A program made the translations under genes and the position numbers. From Cohaesibacter sp. ES.047 (GTDB taxonomy: Bacteria; Pseudomonadota; Alphaproteobacteria; Rhizobiales; Cohaesibacteraceae), in contig NZ_LT907844.1 of NCBI RefSeq assembly GCF_900215505.1, forward strand, positions 1,708,501 through 1,772,500: a DNA stretch of 64,000 bases, in the 5' to 3' direction. This document shows positions 42,919 to 52,140 of the stretch, in pieces. How positions within the stretch are numbered: position 1 is the first letter of the stretch; every line of letters begins with the position of its first letter. A model generated the notes under the pieces. The model searched no databases. It was given only the letters and a program-made list of their open reading frames with translations, and was not told the origin of the DNA.

Positions 42919-43842
42919 ATGACGGACGCGACACACAATATGGAGCTTGACCCAAAGCCCGCAGTTCCGCCCAATCGGCGCAAAAGCCATGGCCTGTCGG
43001 ATGCGGTGTCGGGGTGGCTTCTGTCCATGCCTCTTGCGCTCGTCCTGCTGTTCTTTCTTGTGTTGCCGATCATCATGATTGTGGTGGTCAGCTTCTGGGG
43101 GGCGACGGAATTCTCGATCTATCCGGCTTTCCAGTTTGACAATTATGAGTTTCTTCTGACCTCGCCGGTGACCTACAAGGTGTTTTTCAATACCTTTAAA
43201 TATGCGGTCATTACGTGGGCTTTCACATTGGCCATGGGCTTTACCGTGGCCTATTTCCTTGCCTTTCATGTGCGCACGCTGACATGGCAGATCGTTCTTT
43301 TCCTTTTGTGCACGATCCCTTTCTGGACCTCGAACATCATTCGCATGATTTCGTGGATCCCGTTTCTGGGGCGCAACGGGATTGCCAACTCGTCGCTGAT
43401 TTCCATGGGTCTCATCGACGAGCCGCTCGACTGGCTGCTCTATTCGGATTTCTCGGTCATCCTCGCCTTTGTCCACCTCTATACGCTGTTCATGGTGGTG
43501 CCGATTTTCAACACCATGATGCGGATCGACAAGTCACTGATCGAGGCGGCCTATGACAGCGGGGCAACGGGGTTTCAGACACTGACCAACGTCATCATTC
43601 CTCTGACCAAACCGGGCATCGTCATCGGCTCGATTTTCGTCACCACACTGGTGATGGGCGATTTCATCACCGTGCGCTTCATGTCAGGCAGCCAGTCCGC
43701 CAACGTCGGGCGGCTGATCTCCAACGATATCGCCTTGTTGCAATATCCGTCGGCTGCGGCGACGGCGGTCATTCTCCTGATCACCGTTTTGTTGGTGATT
43801 GCCATTCTCCTGCGCTTTGTCGATATCAGAAAGGAGCTCTAG
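42919..43842 (+). CDS. ABC transporter permease (PotB-like)
   Basis: The 307-aa product has six helices and the EAA loop EAAYDSGATGFQTLTNVIIPL in its cytoplasmic part. It follows the binding-protein gene after 126 bases; that gap holds no terminator that I can see. It pairs with the next gene as the transport channel. Confidence 0.92.
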   Translation: MTDATHNMELDPKPAVPPNRRKSHGLSDAVSGWLLSMPLALVLLFFLVLPIIMIVVVSFWGATEFSIYPAFQFDNYEFLLTSPVTYKVFFNTFKYAVITWAFTLAMGFTVAYFLAFHVRTLTWQIVLFLLCTIPFWTSNIIRMISWIPFLGRNGIANSSLISMGLIDEPLDWLLYSDFSVILAFVHLYTLFMVVPIFNTMMRIDKSLIEAAYDSGATGFQTLTNVIIPLTKPGIVIGSIFVTTLVMGDFITVRFMSGSQSANVGRLISNDIALLQYPSAAATAVILLITVLLVIAILLRFVDIRKEL

Positions 43843-43844
43843 TC

Positions 43845-44684
43845 ATGGAAAAGAGATCCAGATCCTTTTATGTGCTCGCGGCATTCTTCGCCCTCTTTCT
43901 GATCTTCCTTTATGGTCCGACCATCACCATTGCCATTCTGTCCTTTCAGGGGCCGCAAGGGGGGCTGACATTCCCGATGCGCGGCGTGTCGCTGCATTGG
44001 TTTGGGGATCTGTTCGAGCAGCAGGCTGTGGGGGATATCTGGGGCAGTTTTGCCCGCTCGCTCACGCTGGGCTTGATGGTGATGGTGACAACCGTGGTCG
44101 TTTCCGTGATGGGCGGGCTGGCGTTTCGCAAGCGCTTTCCCGGTTCGGGTGTCATCTTCTATCTGATCATCACGTCGCTTGTTATTCCCTCAATTCTGGT
44201 TTCGCTCGGGGTTGGGCTGATCTTCTCGCAATCAGGTCTCAATGTGCACTGGTCGACCTCCGGGTTTGGCTCGCAGCTCACATGGACGCTGCCTTTTGGC
44301 CTGTTGATCATGTTCGCGGTGTTCAACCGCTTTGACAAATCCTATGAGGAGGCCGCGCGGGATCAGGGTGCCAATGCCTGGCAGACGGTGCGCCATGTGG
44401 TGCTGCCGATCATTGCGCCGATGCTGATCGGGGTGGCCCTGTTCGGTTTCACCCTGTCCTACGACGAGTTTGCCCGGACGCTGCTGACGGCGGGCAGTTA
44501 CAACACATTGCCGCTCGAGATCTATGGCATGACGACGAATGTCACGACACCGGTGATTTTTGCGCTGGGGTCGCTGACGACGGCCTTTTCCTTCGGGATC
44601 ATCGCGGTGTTTCTTGTGGCGGTGCTCATCATGAACCGGCGCCGGGCAAGGCTTGGCTCGGACGCTGGCAAGGGCATGGTCTGA
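43845..44684 (+). CDS. ABC transporter permease (PotC-like)
   Basis: The 279-aa product has six helices and the EAA loop EEAARDQGANAWQTVRHVVLP. It starts two bases after the first permease stop and overlaps the racemase gene (TGATG), so the tail of the operon is translationally coupled. Confidence 0.93.
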   Translation: MEKRSRSFYVLAAFFALFLIFLYGPTITIAILSFQGPQGGLTFPMRGVSLHWFGDLFEQQAVGDIWGSFARSLTLGLMVMVTTVVVSVMGGLAFRKRFPGSGVIFYLIITSLVIPSILVSLGVGLIFSQSGLNVHWSTSGFGSQLTWTLPFGLLIMFAVFNRFDKSYEEAARDQGANAWQTVRHVVLPIIAPMLIGVALFGFTLSYDEFARTLLTAGSYNTLPLEIYGMTTNVTTPVIFALGSLTTAFSFGIIAVFLVAVLIMNRRRARLGSDAGKGMV

Positions 44685-45361
44685 TGCATATTCTGGTCAT
44701 CAACCCCAATTCCACAGCAGCGATGACCAAGACGATTGGTGAAGCGGCGCAAAGCATCGTTCGAACCGGAACGCGGATCACGGCGGTCAATCCGACCGAC
44801 ACACCACCGGCCATTCAGGGGCCTGAAGATGGCGCGGCCACGCTGCCGGGCCTCTTTCGGCTGTTTGACAGACTGGTGCTGGAGGAGGGCGGGTTTGATG
44901 CCTGTGTCATTGCCTGCTTTGATGACACAGGCCTTGCCGAGCTAAGGTTGCGGTCGCCCATTCCGGTGATTGGTGTGGGAGAGGCGGCGTTCCACGCGGC
45001 AATGCTGATTGGTGGGCAATTTTCGGTGGTTACCACGCTGTCGGTCTCCATCCCTGTGATTGAAGCCAATCTGGACGCCTATGGCTTCTCTTCCCGGTGC
45101 CATAAGGTGCGGGCGTCCGAAGTGCCGGTGCTGGAGCTTGAGACCAACCCTCAGAGCGCGTGCGAGCGGATCGCTGCTGAAATAGAGCGTTCGATTGCGA
45201 ACGAGGATCCCGGCGCGATCGTGCTGGGCTGTGCGGGTATGGTCGATCTGGCCCACAGTCTGAGTGTTCGCTTCGGGCGACCGGTTCTGGATGGCGTGTC
45301 TACGGCTGTGGCCTTGTGCGAAGCGCTGTTTGCTGCAAGAAATGACCGGGATGCAGCGTAA
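44684..45361 (+). CDS. Asp/Glu/hydantoin racemase family protein
   Basis: The 225-aa product is a hydantoin-racemase-like member of the Asp/Glu racemase fold: ILVINPNSTAAMT at the N-terminus, the first catalytic Cys in VIACFDDTGL, and the second in IVLGCAGMVDLA. Such enzymes racemise 5-substituted hydantoins or related compounds. Coupling to the importer suggests it acts on the imported compound. Confidence 0.88.
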   Translation: MHILVINPNSTAAMTKTIGEAAQSIVRTGTRITAVNPTDTPPAIQGPEDGAATLPGLFRLFDRLVLEEGGFDACVIACFDDTGLAELRLRSPIPVIGVGEAAFHAAMLIGGQFSVVTTLSVSIPVIEANLDAYGFSSRCHKVRASEVPVLELETNPQSACERIAAEIERSIANEDPGAIVLGCAGMVDLAHSLSVRFGRPVLDGVSTAVALCEALFAARNDRDAA

Positions 45362-45400
45362 GGGATGCGGCATAAGAGACAACAAAGCGATCTGGTGTGA

Positions 45401-46264
45401 ATGATGAATGATCTGGTGATCCGCCCGGCAAGTCTGGAAGAGTTCGCAATCGCCGTTGAATGGGCGGTCGGGGAAGGCTGGAACCCCGGTCTTGATGATC
45501 TGGCGGCGTTCCATGCGGCTGATCCGGACGGGTTTCTGATGGGCTTTCTCGATGGCGAGCCGGTTTCTTCGATATCGGTTGTCCGCTATGGGGCGGATTT
45601 CGGCTTTCTGGGGTTTTATATCGTTCATCCTGATCATCGCGGCTCGGGCGTGGGCTATGGGACATGGACGAGAGGCACGCAGCATCTGGACGGGCGAACG
45701 GTCGGGCTCGATGGTGTGCTCGCCCAGCAGGATAATTATATCAGAAGCGGCTATGCTTTCTCTGGTCGCAACATCCGCTACTCCGGTGTCGCCACGGGCG
45801 GAGCAAAGCCCAAAATCGTGATCGACATATCCCCCCTGCGCGGTCAGGATGTGGGTGATCTGCTTGAGCTTGATCGCCAGTGCTTCGGTGCGAAGCGATA
45901 TGATTTCATTCGGAACTGGGTGTTGCCGCAAGCAGGGATTGGCCGCACCACCCTAACGGCCCACGTCGATGAGCGGTTTGTCGGCTTTGGCACGATCCGG
46001 GCTTGCCGGGAGGGGTATAAAATCGGCCCGCTTTTCGCATTGGGGCCTGCGTCTGCCGATGGATTGTTTGCGGCGCTGGTCGCCTGTGTTCCTGCTGACA
46101 GCACAATCATACTTGATGTGCCAGAAGGCAACCGCGAGGCGGTCGCGCTGGCTGAAGGAGCGGGCCTTGAGCCAGTGTTCGAAACGGCGAGGATGTATCG
46201 GGGTGTGGATCCCTGCCTGCCACTCGAAAAGATCTTTGGCATTACGTCCTTCGAGCTGGGCTGA
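45401..46264 (+). CDS. GNAT acetyltransferase with C-terminal YitH-like domain
   Basis: The 287-aa product has an N-terminal GNAT domain (about 5-130; acetyl-CoA loop HPDHRGSGVGYG) and a second half (about 140-285) resembling the Acetyltransf_18/YitH domain (GYKIGPLFALGP, DVPEGNREAVALAEGAGL). The acceptor is unknown. It follows the racemase by 39 bases and may be in the same transcript. A hairpin follows its stop. Confidence 0.85.
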   Translation: MMNDLVIRPASLEEFAIAVEWAVGEGWNPGLDDLAAFHAADPDGFLMGFLDGEPVSSISVVRYGADFGFLGFYIVHPDHRGSGVGYGTWTRGTQHLDGRTVGLDGVLAQQDNYIRSGYAFSGRNIRYSGVATGGAKPKIVIDISPLRGQDVGDLLELDRQCFGAKRYDFIRNWVLPQAGIGRTTLTAHVDERFVGFGTIRACREGYKIGPLFALGPASADGLFAALVACVPADSTIILDVPEGNREAVALAEGAGLEPVFETARMYRGVDPCLPLEKIFGITSFELG

Positions 46265-46362
46265 TTGGTCTTGTTTGAACGGCCCGGGAAGGGTGAAAAC
46301 GCCATCAAATTGGGCAAAAAGTCTAAGGAACGGGCAGTCTGTCCAACCTGCAGGCTAGCGGA

Positions 46363-46384
46363 AAAGCCGTAGGCCTCCGGCTTT
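46363..46384 (+). terminator. Hairpin before tauR
   Basis: AAAGCCG and CGGCTTT form a 7-bp stem with an 8-base loop and a short T-run. It may end the GNAT transcript. Confidence 0.45.
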
Positions 46385-46412
46385 GCCGACTGGCCCGGTT
46401 CTTGCTTTTCAT

Positions 46413-47927
46413 ATGAGCATGAACGTACACAACATCTCATCGGCAAGAGCACATCCCACGGCAACCTGGCAACGTGTGTTCGAAAAACTAGACCGCAAGG
46501 GACCGAGCCTGAATATCCAGATCCGGCGCTCAATTGTCTATGCGATTGAAACCGGGCTGTTGAAGTCGGGAGATCGTTTGCCGTCGAGCCGTCAGCTTTC
46601 CAACCTGCTCAGCATTGCCCGCAATACGGTGACGGCAGCCTACCAGATGCTGATTGACGAAGGGGTGCTGGTCTCACGCGAACGCAGCGGCATTTTCGTT
46701 GCGGACCGTCCGGTGATCATGCGCCGTTCTGTCGGTGAACGTCAGCCGGATAGCGGATGGAGCGCGCGTTTTGCGGCGAGACCGTCCGATTTGCGGCATT
46801 TCAACAAGCCGCGTGACTGGCTGAGCTATCCGCACCCGTTTCTCTATGGCCAGTTCGATCCGACGATCTTTCCGATCAACAATTGGCGTGAGGCAGTGAG
46901 AGTCACTTCGAGCCATCAGGAGATTTGCGGTTGGGCCGGTGATCTCATCGATGATGATGATCCGGATCTGGTCGAACAGCTCTGCGTGCATGTGCTGCCC
47001 AAGCGCGGCATCTTTGCGCGTCCTGAAGAGGTCATCATCACCATCGGCTCTCAGCAGGCCCTTTCGATGCTAGTGCAGCTTCTGTGCGGACCGAAAACGA
47101 AGGTGGGTGTCGAGGATCCCGGCTATCCGGATATGCGCAACATGGTCCAACTGGCGACGGGTGATTATACCCTTCTGACAATGGACAAGGATGGTGTTGT
47201 TCCGGACGACGTGTTTGCAGGCTGCGACATGGCCTATCTGACGCCGGGCCACCAATGTCCGACGACAGCCATTGCGCCGCTTACTCGCCGCAAGGCTCTT
47301 CTGGATCATGGGGTGGCACATGATGTCATCCTCATTGAGGATGACTATGAGGCGGATCTTCTGCTTGAGAATAGCAATGAGCTTGCCTGTCTCAAGAGCC
47401 TTGATACGACGGGGCAGGTCATTTATGTGGGCAGCTTCTCCAAAGCGCTCGCGCCGGGCCTTCGGATCGGGTTCATTGTGGCCCATTCGGCTGTGGTTGA
47501 GGAATTGCGCGTGCTGCGTCGGCTCTTGATGCGACATCCGCCAACCAACAACCAGCGCATTCTTGGCACGTTCATCAGCCTTGGGCATTATCAGCAGCAT
47601 CTGCAAAAGACTGGTCTGGTGCTGGCGCGGCGCGCCGGGTTGATCGCGCAGCTTTTGCCCAAGTATCTGCCCCAATGCAGTTGGAGACGGGATGCCGGAG
47701 CCAAGAGTTTCTGGATCCGTCTGCCCGAAGGCTGCAACAGCCGGGTTCTGGAAAGTCTTGCCAGAGAGCAGGGGGTGCTGGTCGAGGCGGGGGATATCTT
47801 CTTTGCCAATCAGGAGGATGGCGCGCGCTTCATGCGTCTTGGTTTCACCTCCATCGTGGAGTCGCATATCGAAACCGGTCTTGCGATCATCGGCCATCTG
47901 ATCGACCAGTCCCGCACTCCTTCTTGA
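46413..47927 (+). CDS. tauR: TauR, MocR-type PLP-dependent regulator of taurine use
   Basis: The 504-aa product fuses a GntR-type winged HTH (about 25-95: IQIRRSIVYAIETGLLKSG, DRLPSSRQLSNLLSIARNTV) to an aminotransferase-I fold (about 125-500) with the PLP lysine in GSFSKALAPGLRIGF (Lys344). MocR regulators sense amines or amino acids through PLP. Its position directly before a taurine-pyruvate aminotransferase gene matches TauR, described as the activator of taurine genes in Rhodobacter. The ATG at 46419 is an alternative start. Confidence 0.88.
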   Translation: MSMNVHNISSARAHPTATWQRVFEKLDRKGPSLNIQIRRSIVYAIETGLLKSGDRLPSSRQLSNLLSIARNTVTAAYQMLIDEGVLVSRERSGIFVADRPVIMRRSVGERQPDSGWSARFAARPSDLRHFNKPRDWLSYPHPFLYGQFDPTIFPINNWREAVRVTSSHQEICGWAGDLIDDDDPDLVEQLCVHVLPKRGIFARPEEVIITIGSQQALSMLVQLLCGPKTKVGVEDPGYPDMRNMVQLATGDYTLLTMDKDGVVPDDVFAGCDMAYLTPGHQCPTTAIAPLTRRKALLDHGVAHDVILIEDDYEADLLLENSNELACLKSLDTTGQVIYVGSFSKALAPGLRIGFIVAHSAVVEELRVLRRLLMRHPPTNNQRILGTFISLGHYQQHLQKTGLVLARRAGLIAQLLPKYLPQCSWRRDAGAKSFWIRLPEGCNSRVLESLAREQGVLVEAGDIFFANQEDGARFMRLGFTSIVESHIETGLAIIGHLIDQSRTPS

Positions 47928-47952
47928 GCCAAAATCTTCTTGAGCCAAAATC
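47921..47952 (+). repeat. 16-bp perfect tandem repeat across the tauR stop codon
   Basis: TTCTTGAGCCAAAATC occurs twice in direct succession (47921-47936 and 47937-47952). The tauR stop TGA lies in the first copy. It could be a slippage product or a protein-binding direct repeat in the tpa leader; MocR proteins bind direct repeats. Confidence 0.9.
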
Positions 47953-48070
47953 GGTGGCATCCTGCCACATGGACCAGTTCTCACTTTCCATGGAGCCAGA
48001 TGGAAAGCGTCCGCCTCAAAGCCCCACAAACATGATATGCCTTTTGCAAACCCAAGCACGGAGATTGCAA

Positions 48071-49453
48071 ATGGATAGTGTGGCGCACGCAAATGATCTC
48101 GGGCATGTCATCGAGGCGGACAAGAAACATGTCTGGCATCACATGGCCCAGCACAAGTCGTTTGAGCAGGCTGATCCTCGGATCATTGTCGAAGGCAAAG
48201 GAATGACAGTTTGGGATGCGACGGGGCGTGCGTTCCTTGATGGTGTGTCAGGCGGCGTCTGGACCGTCAATGTCGGCTATGGCCGGGAAAGCATCGCCAA
48301 TGCCGTGCGCGATCAGCTCCTCAAGCTGAATTATTACGCCGGGGTTGCCGGATCCGTTCCCGGCGCGATCTTTGCCGAGATGCTGATGGACAAGATGCCC
48401 GGCCTGACCCGCGTCTATTATTCCAACTCGGGATCGGAGGCCAACGAGAAGGTCTTCAAAATGGTGCGGCAGATCTCCCACAAGCATTATGGCGGCAAGA
48501 AGAACAAGATCCTGTTCCGCGAGCGGGACTATCACGGCACGACGCTTGGGGCCTTGGCTGCGGCCGGTCAGGAACAGCGCCGCGCCCAGTATGGACCTTT
48601 CCCCGAAGGCTTCGTCGAGGTGCCGCACTGTCTTGAATATCGGGGTCAGTATGGCGACATCGAGAATTATGGCGAGCGGGCCGCGGATGCCATCGAAGAG
48701 GTGATCCTCACAGAAGGAGCCGACACCATCGGTGCCATCTGTCTTGAAACGGTAACCGCCGGTGGCGGGGTCATCACGCCGCCCAAAGGCTATTGGCAGC
48801 GGGTGCAGGAGATCTGTAGGAAATACGAGATCCTGCTGCATCTCGATGAGGTGGTCTGCGGTGTGGGCCGCACCGGCAAATGGTTTGGCTATCAGCATTA
48901 TGGTATCGAGCCGGATTTCGTGACCATGGCCAAGGGGGTTGCGTCAGGCTATGCGGCGATTTCGGTGACCGCAACGACCGAGCGTGTGTTCGAGATGTTC
49001 AAGGACGATCCGGATGATCCGATGTCCTATTTTCGCGATATCTCGACCTATGGCGGCTGTGTGGCCGGTCCTGCTGCGGCGATGGAAAACATGCGGATTA
49101 TCGAAAATGAAGATCTTCTGGGCAACACGCTTGCCATGGGTGAACGCCTGATGGGCAATCTCCATGCCCTGATGGAGAAACATGAAGTGGTCGGCGATGT
49201 GCGCGGTCTTGGGCTCTTCTGCGGGGTTGAGCTGGTCAGCGACCGCAAGAGCAAGGAGCCTGTGGACGAGAAGCGCGTCGGGGCCGTCATCGCGGAATGC
49301 ATGAAGCGCGATGTGATGATCGGAGCGACCAATCGCTCCATTCCGGGGCTAAACAACACGCTCTGCCTCAGCCCGGCGCTGATCGTGACCGCTGATCAGA
49401 TCGACGCCATCACGCATGCGATTGATGAATCCCTCTTGGCAGTGTTTGGCTGA
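48071..49453 (+). CDS. tpa: Taurine-pyruvate aminotransferase
   Basis: The 460-aa class-III aminotransferase carries Tpa-type sequence throughout: NYYAGVAGSVPGAIFAE, MPGLTRVYYSNSGSEANEK, RERDYHGTTLGALAAAGQ, HLDEVVCGVGRTGKWFGYQH and the PLP lysine in TMAKGVASGYAA (Lys288). It moves the amino group of taurine to pyruvate, giving sulfoacetaldehyde and alanine. It follows tauR directly, and an IsfD-like reductase and TauE/SafE exporter are convergent downstream. No sulfoacetaldehyde acetyltransferase (xsc) was seen in the window. Confidence 0.92.
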   Translation: MDSVAHANDLGHVIEADKKHVWHHMAQHKSFEQADPRIIVEGKGMTVWDATGRAFLDGVSGGVWTVNVGYGRESIANAVRDQLLKLNYYAGVAGSVPGAIFAEMLMDKMPGLTRVYYSNSGSEANEKVFKMVRQISHKHYGGKKNKILFRERDYHGTTLGALAAAGQEQRRAQYGPFPEGFVEVPHCLEYRGQYGDIENYGERAADAIEEVILTEGADTIGAICLETVTAGGGVITPPKGYWQRVQEICRKYEILLHLDEVVCGVGRTGKWFGYQHYGIEPDFVTMAKGVASGYAAISVTATTERVFEMFKDDPDDPMSYFRDISTYGGCVAGPAAAMENMRIIENEDLLGNTLAMGERLMGNLHALMEKHEVVGDVRGLGLFCGVELVSDRKSKEPVDEKRVGAVIAECMKRDVMIGATNRSIPGLNNTLCLSPALIVTADQIDAITHAIDESLLAVFG

Positions 49454-49488
49454 TTGCAGTCCGATTGCTTGGGGAATGGTTCAATGAG

Positions 49489-49516
49489 AAGGCCCGCCAA
49501 TATGGCGGGCCTTTTT
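49489..49516. terminator. Terminator between tpa and the SDR gene
   Basis: An 8-bp GGCCCGCC/GGCGGGCC stem, extended by AA/TT, is followed by TTTTT on the plus strand. It serves tpa and could also work for the convergent SDR gene. Confidence 0.88.
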
Positions 49517-49537
49517 ATCTGGCTGATCAAGGCTGGC

Positions 49538-50290
49538 CTAGGTGCGATGGATCGCGAACGGAGCCCAGGCCTGTGTCACCGGCATGACTTCAAGGCTGTT
49601 GATGTTGACATGCGCAGGCAGTGAGGCGACCCAGTAGACGGTCTCGGCGATGTCTTCGGGTTGGAGCGGATTGGCTCCGGAATAGAGCTTGTCATAGGCT
49701 TCCTTGCTGCCGCCGGTGCGCACCAATGTGAATTCGCTCTCCGCCATGCCCGGTTCGATGGAGGTAACGCGGACCCCCTTGGCGTTCAGATCGCTGCGCA
49801 GGTTGAGAGAGAATTGCTGCACGAAGGCCTTGGTCGCGCCATAGACGTTGGCTCCGGGATAGGACCAGTTGGCGGCAGCCGAGGCGAGATTGACGATCAA
49901 TCCGCGGCGCTCGATCAGTGTGTCGATGACGAGGCGGGTGATGGTGACAAGACCGGTTACGTTGGTGTCGATCATCGTCTTCCACTCTTCCAGATCGCAC
50001 GCCTCGATCGAGCCGGTGCCAAGTGCGAGGCCGGCGTTGTTGACGAGCGCATCGAATTTGGCAAAGTCATCGGGCAGGGAGGCCAGTGCCGTCTTGGTGG
50101 CTTCTTCGTCGCGGATGTCAAAGCAGAGAGGGTAGGCAATTTCGGGGCCGCCAAGTTCGGCAACCAATGCGTCGAGGCGCTCCTGACGACGTCCGGTGAC
50201 GATGACTTTCCAGCCCTCGCTGACAAAACGGCGGGCGATGGCATTGCCGAAACCGGCGGTGGCTCCTGTGACGAGTGCAATTTTGCTCAT
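49538..50290 (-). CDS. Short-chain dehydrogenase, candidate sulfoacetaldehyde reductase (IsfD-like)
   Basis: The 250-aa SDR has the NADP Rossmann motif VTGATAGFGNAIAR with TGRR, NNAGLALG, catalytic Ser in NLASAAANWSYPG and YGATK, and SIEPGMAESEF. It belongs to the YdfG/IsfD group. YdfG reduces malonic semialdehyde; IsfD reduces sulfoacetaldehyde to isethionate in bacteria that use taurine only for nitrogen. Context (tauR, tpa, TauE/SafE exporter) favours the IsfD role. Sequence alone cannot separate the two. Confidence 0.82.
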   Translation of the reverse strand: MSKIALVTGATAGFGNAIARRFVSEGWKVIVTGRRQERLDALVAELGGPEIAYPLCFDIRDEEATKTALASLPDDFAKFDALVNNAGLALGTGSIEACDLEEWKTMIDTNVTGLVTITRLVIDTLIERRGLIVNLASAAANWSYPGANVYGATKAFVQQFSLNLRSDLNAKGVRVTSIEPGMAESEFTLVRTGGSKEAYDKLYSGANPLQPEDIAETVYWVASLPAHVNINSLEVMPVTQAWAPFAIHRT

Positions 50291-50346
50291 GGTTCAAATC
50301 TCCAGTCTACTGACAGTCTTTTGGTAGGTGTTCATTTTCAAGGTGG

Positions 50347-51090
50347 TTAGGCGAGCCACACCGCAAGGGTTTGCAGGGCGCCCGCAAGGGCAATCAGAAT
50401 GAGGCCGATGGAGGATACGCGACGCCAGATCTGATGGGATAGGCGTGACCCGATCAGATGTCCGGCGCCATAGCCAACAAGGGTGATGGGCAGGGTGTAG
50501 AGTAGCATCAAGGGCAGGTCGTTGCCATATTGGTCAAGAGCCAATCGGCTGGTGACGCTGAACAGATCAACCGCACCGAAGAAGACCGCGAGTGTGCCAA
50601 GGGTCGTCTCACGCCTGGTGCCGCCAGCCAGCAGCCAGACGGCGATCAATGGACCGCCGACGGCGAAGGCGGCGAGAAGGACGCCAACCACAAAGGCCGC
50701 AGATGCGCCAAGCAGCCTATGCGCCAGCCAGCGCGGCGGCTCATGGACCATCCCAAGCAGCGCTGACATGCAGACGACCACAGCGACCAGAAGCTTGGTG
50801 GTCGTGGGATCGATCAGACCTGCCAGCAGTCCGCCGAACAGGGCACCCAAGGCTCCACAGATCAACAGGATCGGCGTGATGCTCCAGTCAACCGCGCCGG
50901 TCTTGCGATTGGACAGAATGAGACCGGTGAGCAACAGATCGTTGATCAGGATGGTCGGGATCATATTGTTCGGCGCGAGGGTCGAGGACAGGCCGATGGC
51001 TGCGATCAGCGCAAAGCCAAACCCGGTGATGCCGCGAAAGGCTGCCGCGACAAAAATCGCCAGGGCGGGGATCAGCATTTCGACAAACAC
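50347..51090 (-). CDS. TauE/SafE-family exporter (TSUP), likely organosulfonate exporter
   Basis: The 247-aa product has about eight helices and the TSUP pattern AFRGITGFGFALIAAIGL and GALFGGLLAGLIDPTTTK. Family members export sulfite or sulfoacetate. It is 56 bases before the IsfD-like gene on the same strand, so export of isethionate is the simplest role. The exported compound is inferred. Confidence 0.85.
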   Translation of the reverse strand: MFVEMLIPALAIFVAAAFRGITGFGFALIAAIGLSSTLAPNNMIPTILINDLLLTGLILSNRKTGAVDWSITPILLICGALGALFGGLLAGLIDPTTTKLLVAVVVCMSALLGMVHEPPRWLAHRLLGASAAFVVGVLLAAFAVGGPLIAVWLLAGGTRRETTLGTLAVFFGAVDLFSVTSRLALDQYGNDLPLMLLYTLPITLVGYGAGHLIGSRLSHQIWRRVSSIGLILIALAGALQTLAVWLA

Positions 51091-51115
51091 GGGATGGCCT
51101 CCTCAGAACAAAGAC

Positions 51116-51138
51116 AGCCGGGCACGAGTGTCCCGGCT
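51116..51138 (-). terminator. Terminator of purU
   Basis: AGCCGGG and CCCGGCT (extended by CAC/GTG) form a hairpin beyond the purU stop. The following minus-strand sequence is GTCTTTGTT, a weak T-run. Confidence 0.55.
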
Positions 51139-51226
51139 TGTCATCTTTCTATCTATCCCTCTCGTCGGGGGCTTTATAGGGCCAGCTTGGACAAACCACC
51201 GGTCCAAGGACTTCTTGGCGGTGGGA

Positions 51227-52111
51227 TCAGCCCATGCGCTCGGAGGCGTAGGAGCCCGGAGAGGCGGGGAAGACCACCGTCTTGTTGCCATTGACAAAGA
51301 CCCGGCGATGAATATGGGCATGGATCGCCCGTGCCAGCACCTGTGCTTCGACATCCCGGCCAAGGCTCACATAGTCTTCGGAAGACTGGGCATGGGTGAT
51401 ACGGATGATGTCCTGCTCGATGATCGGGCCTTCATCCAGATCTTCCGTGACATAATGGGATGTTGCGCCGATTAGTTTCACGCCGCGCTCATAGGCTTGC
51501 TTGTAGGGGTTGGCCCCCTTGAAGGACGGCAGGAAGGAATGGTGGATGTTGATGATGCGGCCGGACATGGTTTTGCACATTTCGTCTGACAGGATCTGCA
51601 TGTAGCGGGCCAGCACGATCAGTTCGGCTCCGCTCTCCTCGACAACGCGCATCTGGGCCGCTTCAGCTTCCTTCTTGTTGTCCTTGGTCACCTTGATGCA
51701 ATGGAAGGGAATGTCGTGATTGGCCACCAGTTTCTGGTAATCCATGTGGTTCGAGATCACTGCGACGATATCGATGGGCAGCGCGCCGATCCGCCAACGA
51801 TAGAGCAAATCATTGAGACAGTGGCCAAAACGAGAGACCAAGATGACGACTTTCATCTTTTGGGCTTCATCATGGAAGCTGTAATCCATGTCGAACGGTT
51901 TTGCGGTTGCCGCAAAATCTTTTGTCAGTGTCTCGAGATTGGTCCCCTCTTCCGACAGAAAACTCACACGCATGAAGAAGCGACCGCTCTCCATATCATC
52001 AAACTGGGAGCTGTCCGTAATGTTGCAGCCGTGCTCTGCCAGATAGGTGCCAATGGCGCCAACGACGCCGCGGGTGGACTGGCATGTAACGGTGAGACAA
52101 AAAGTCTGCAT
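51227..52111 (-). CDS. purU: Formyltetrahydrofolate deformylase PurU
   Basis: The 294-aa product has an N-terminal ACT domain (about 1-80) and a formyltransferase-like hydrolase domain: VVILVSRFGHCLNDLLYRW, VISNHMDYQ, LIVLARYMQILS, INIHHSFLPSFKGANPYKQAYERGVKLIGAT. It splits 10-formyl-THF to THF and formate. In bacteria that demethylate glycine betaine derivatives it recycles folate, matching its place after the dimethylglycine-dehydrogenase-like gene (29-base gap). Confidence 0.95.
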   Translation of the reverse strand: MQTFCLTVTCQSTRGVVGAIGTYLAEHGCNITDSSQFDDMESGRFFMRVSFLSEEGTNLETLTKDFAATAKPFDMDYSFHDEAQKMKVVILVSRFGHCLNDLLYRWRIGALPIDIVAVISNHMDYQKLVANHDIPFHCIKVTKDNKKEAEAAQMRVVEESGAELIVLARYMQILSDEMCKTMSGRIINIHHSFLPSFKGANPYKQAYERGVKLIGATSHYVTEDLDEGPIIEQDIIRITHAQSSEDYVSLGRDVEAQVLARAIHAHIHRRVFVNGNKTVVFPASPGSYASERMG

Positions 52112-52140
52112 GTTTTGTTTCCTTCTAAGGGGGGCTTTCG

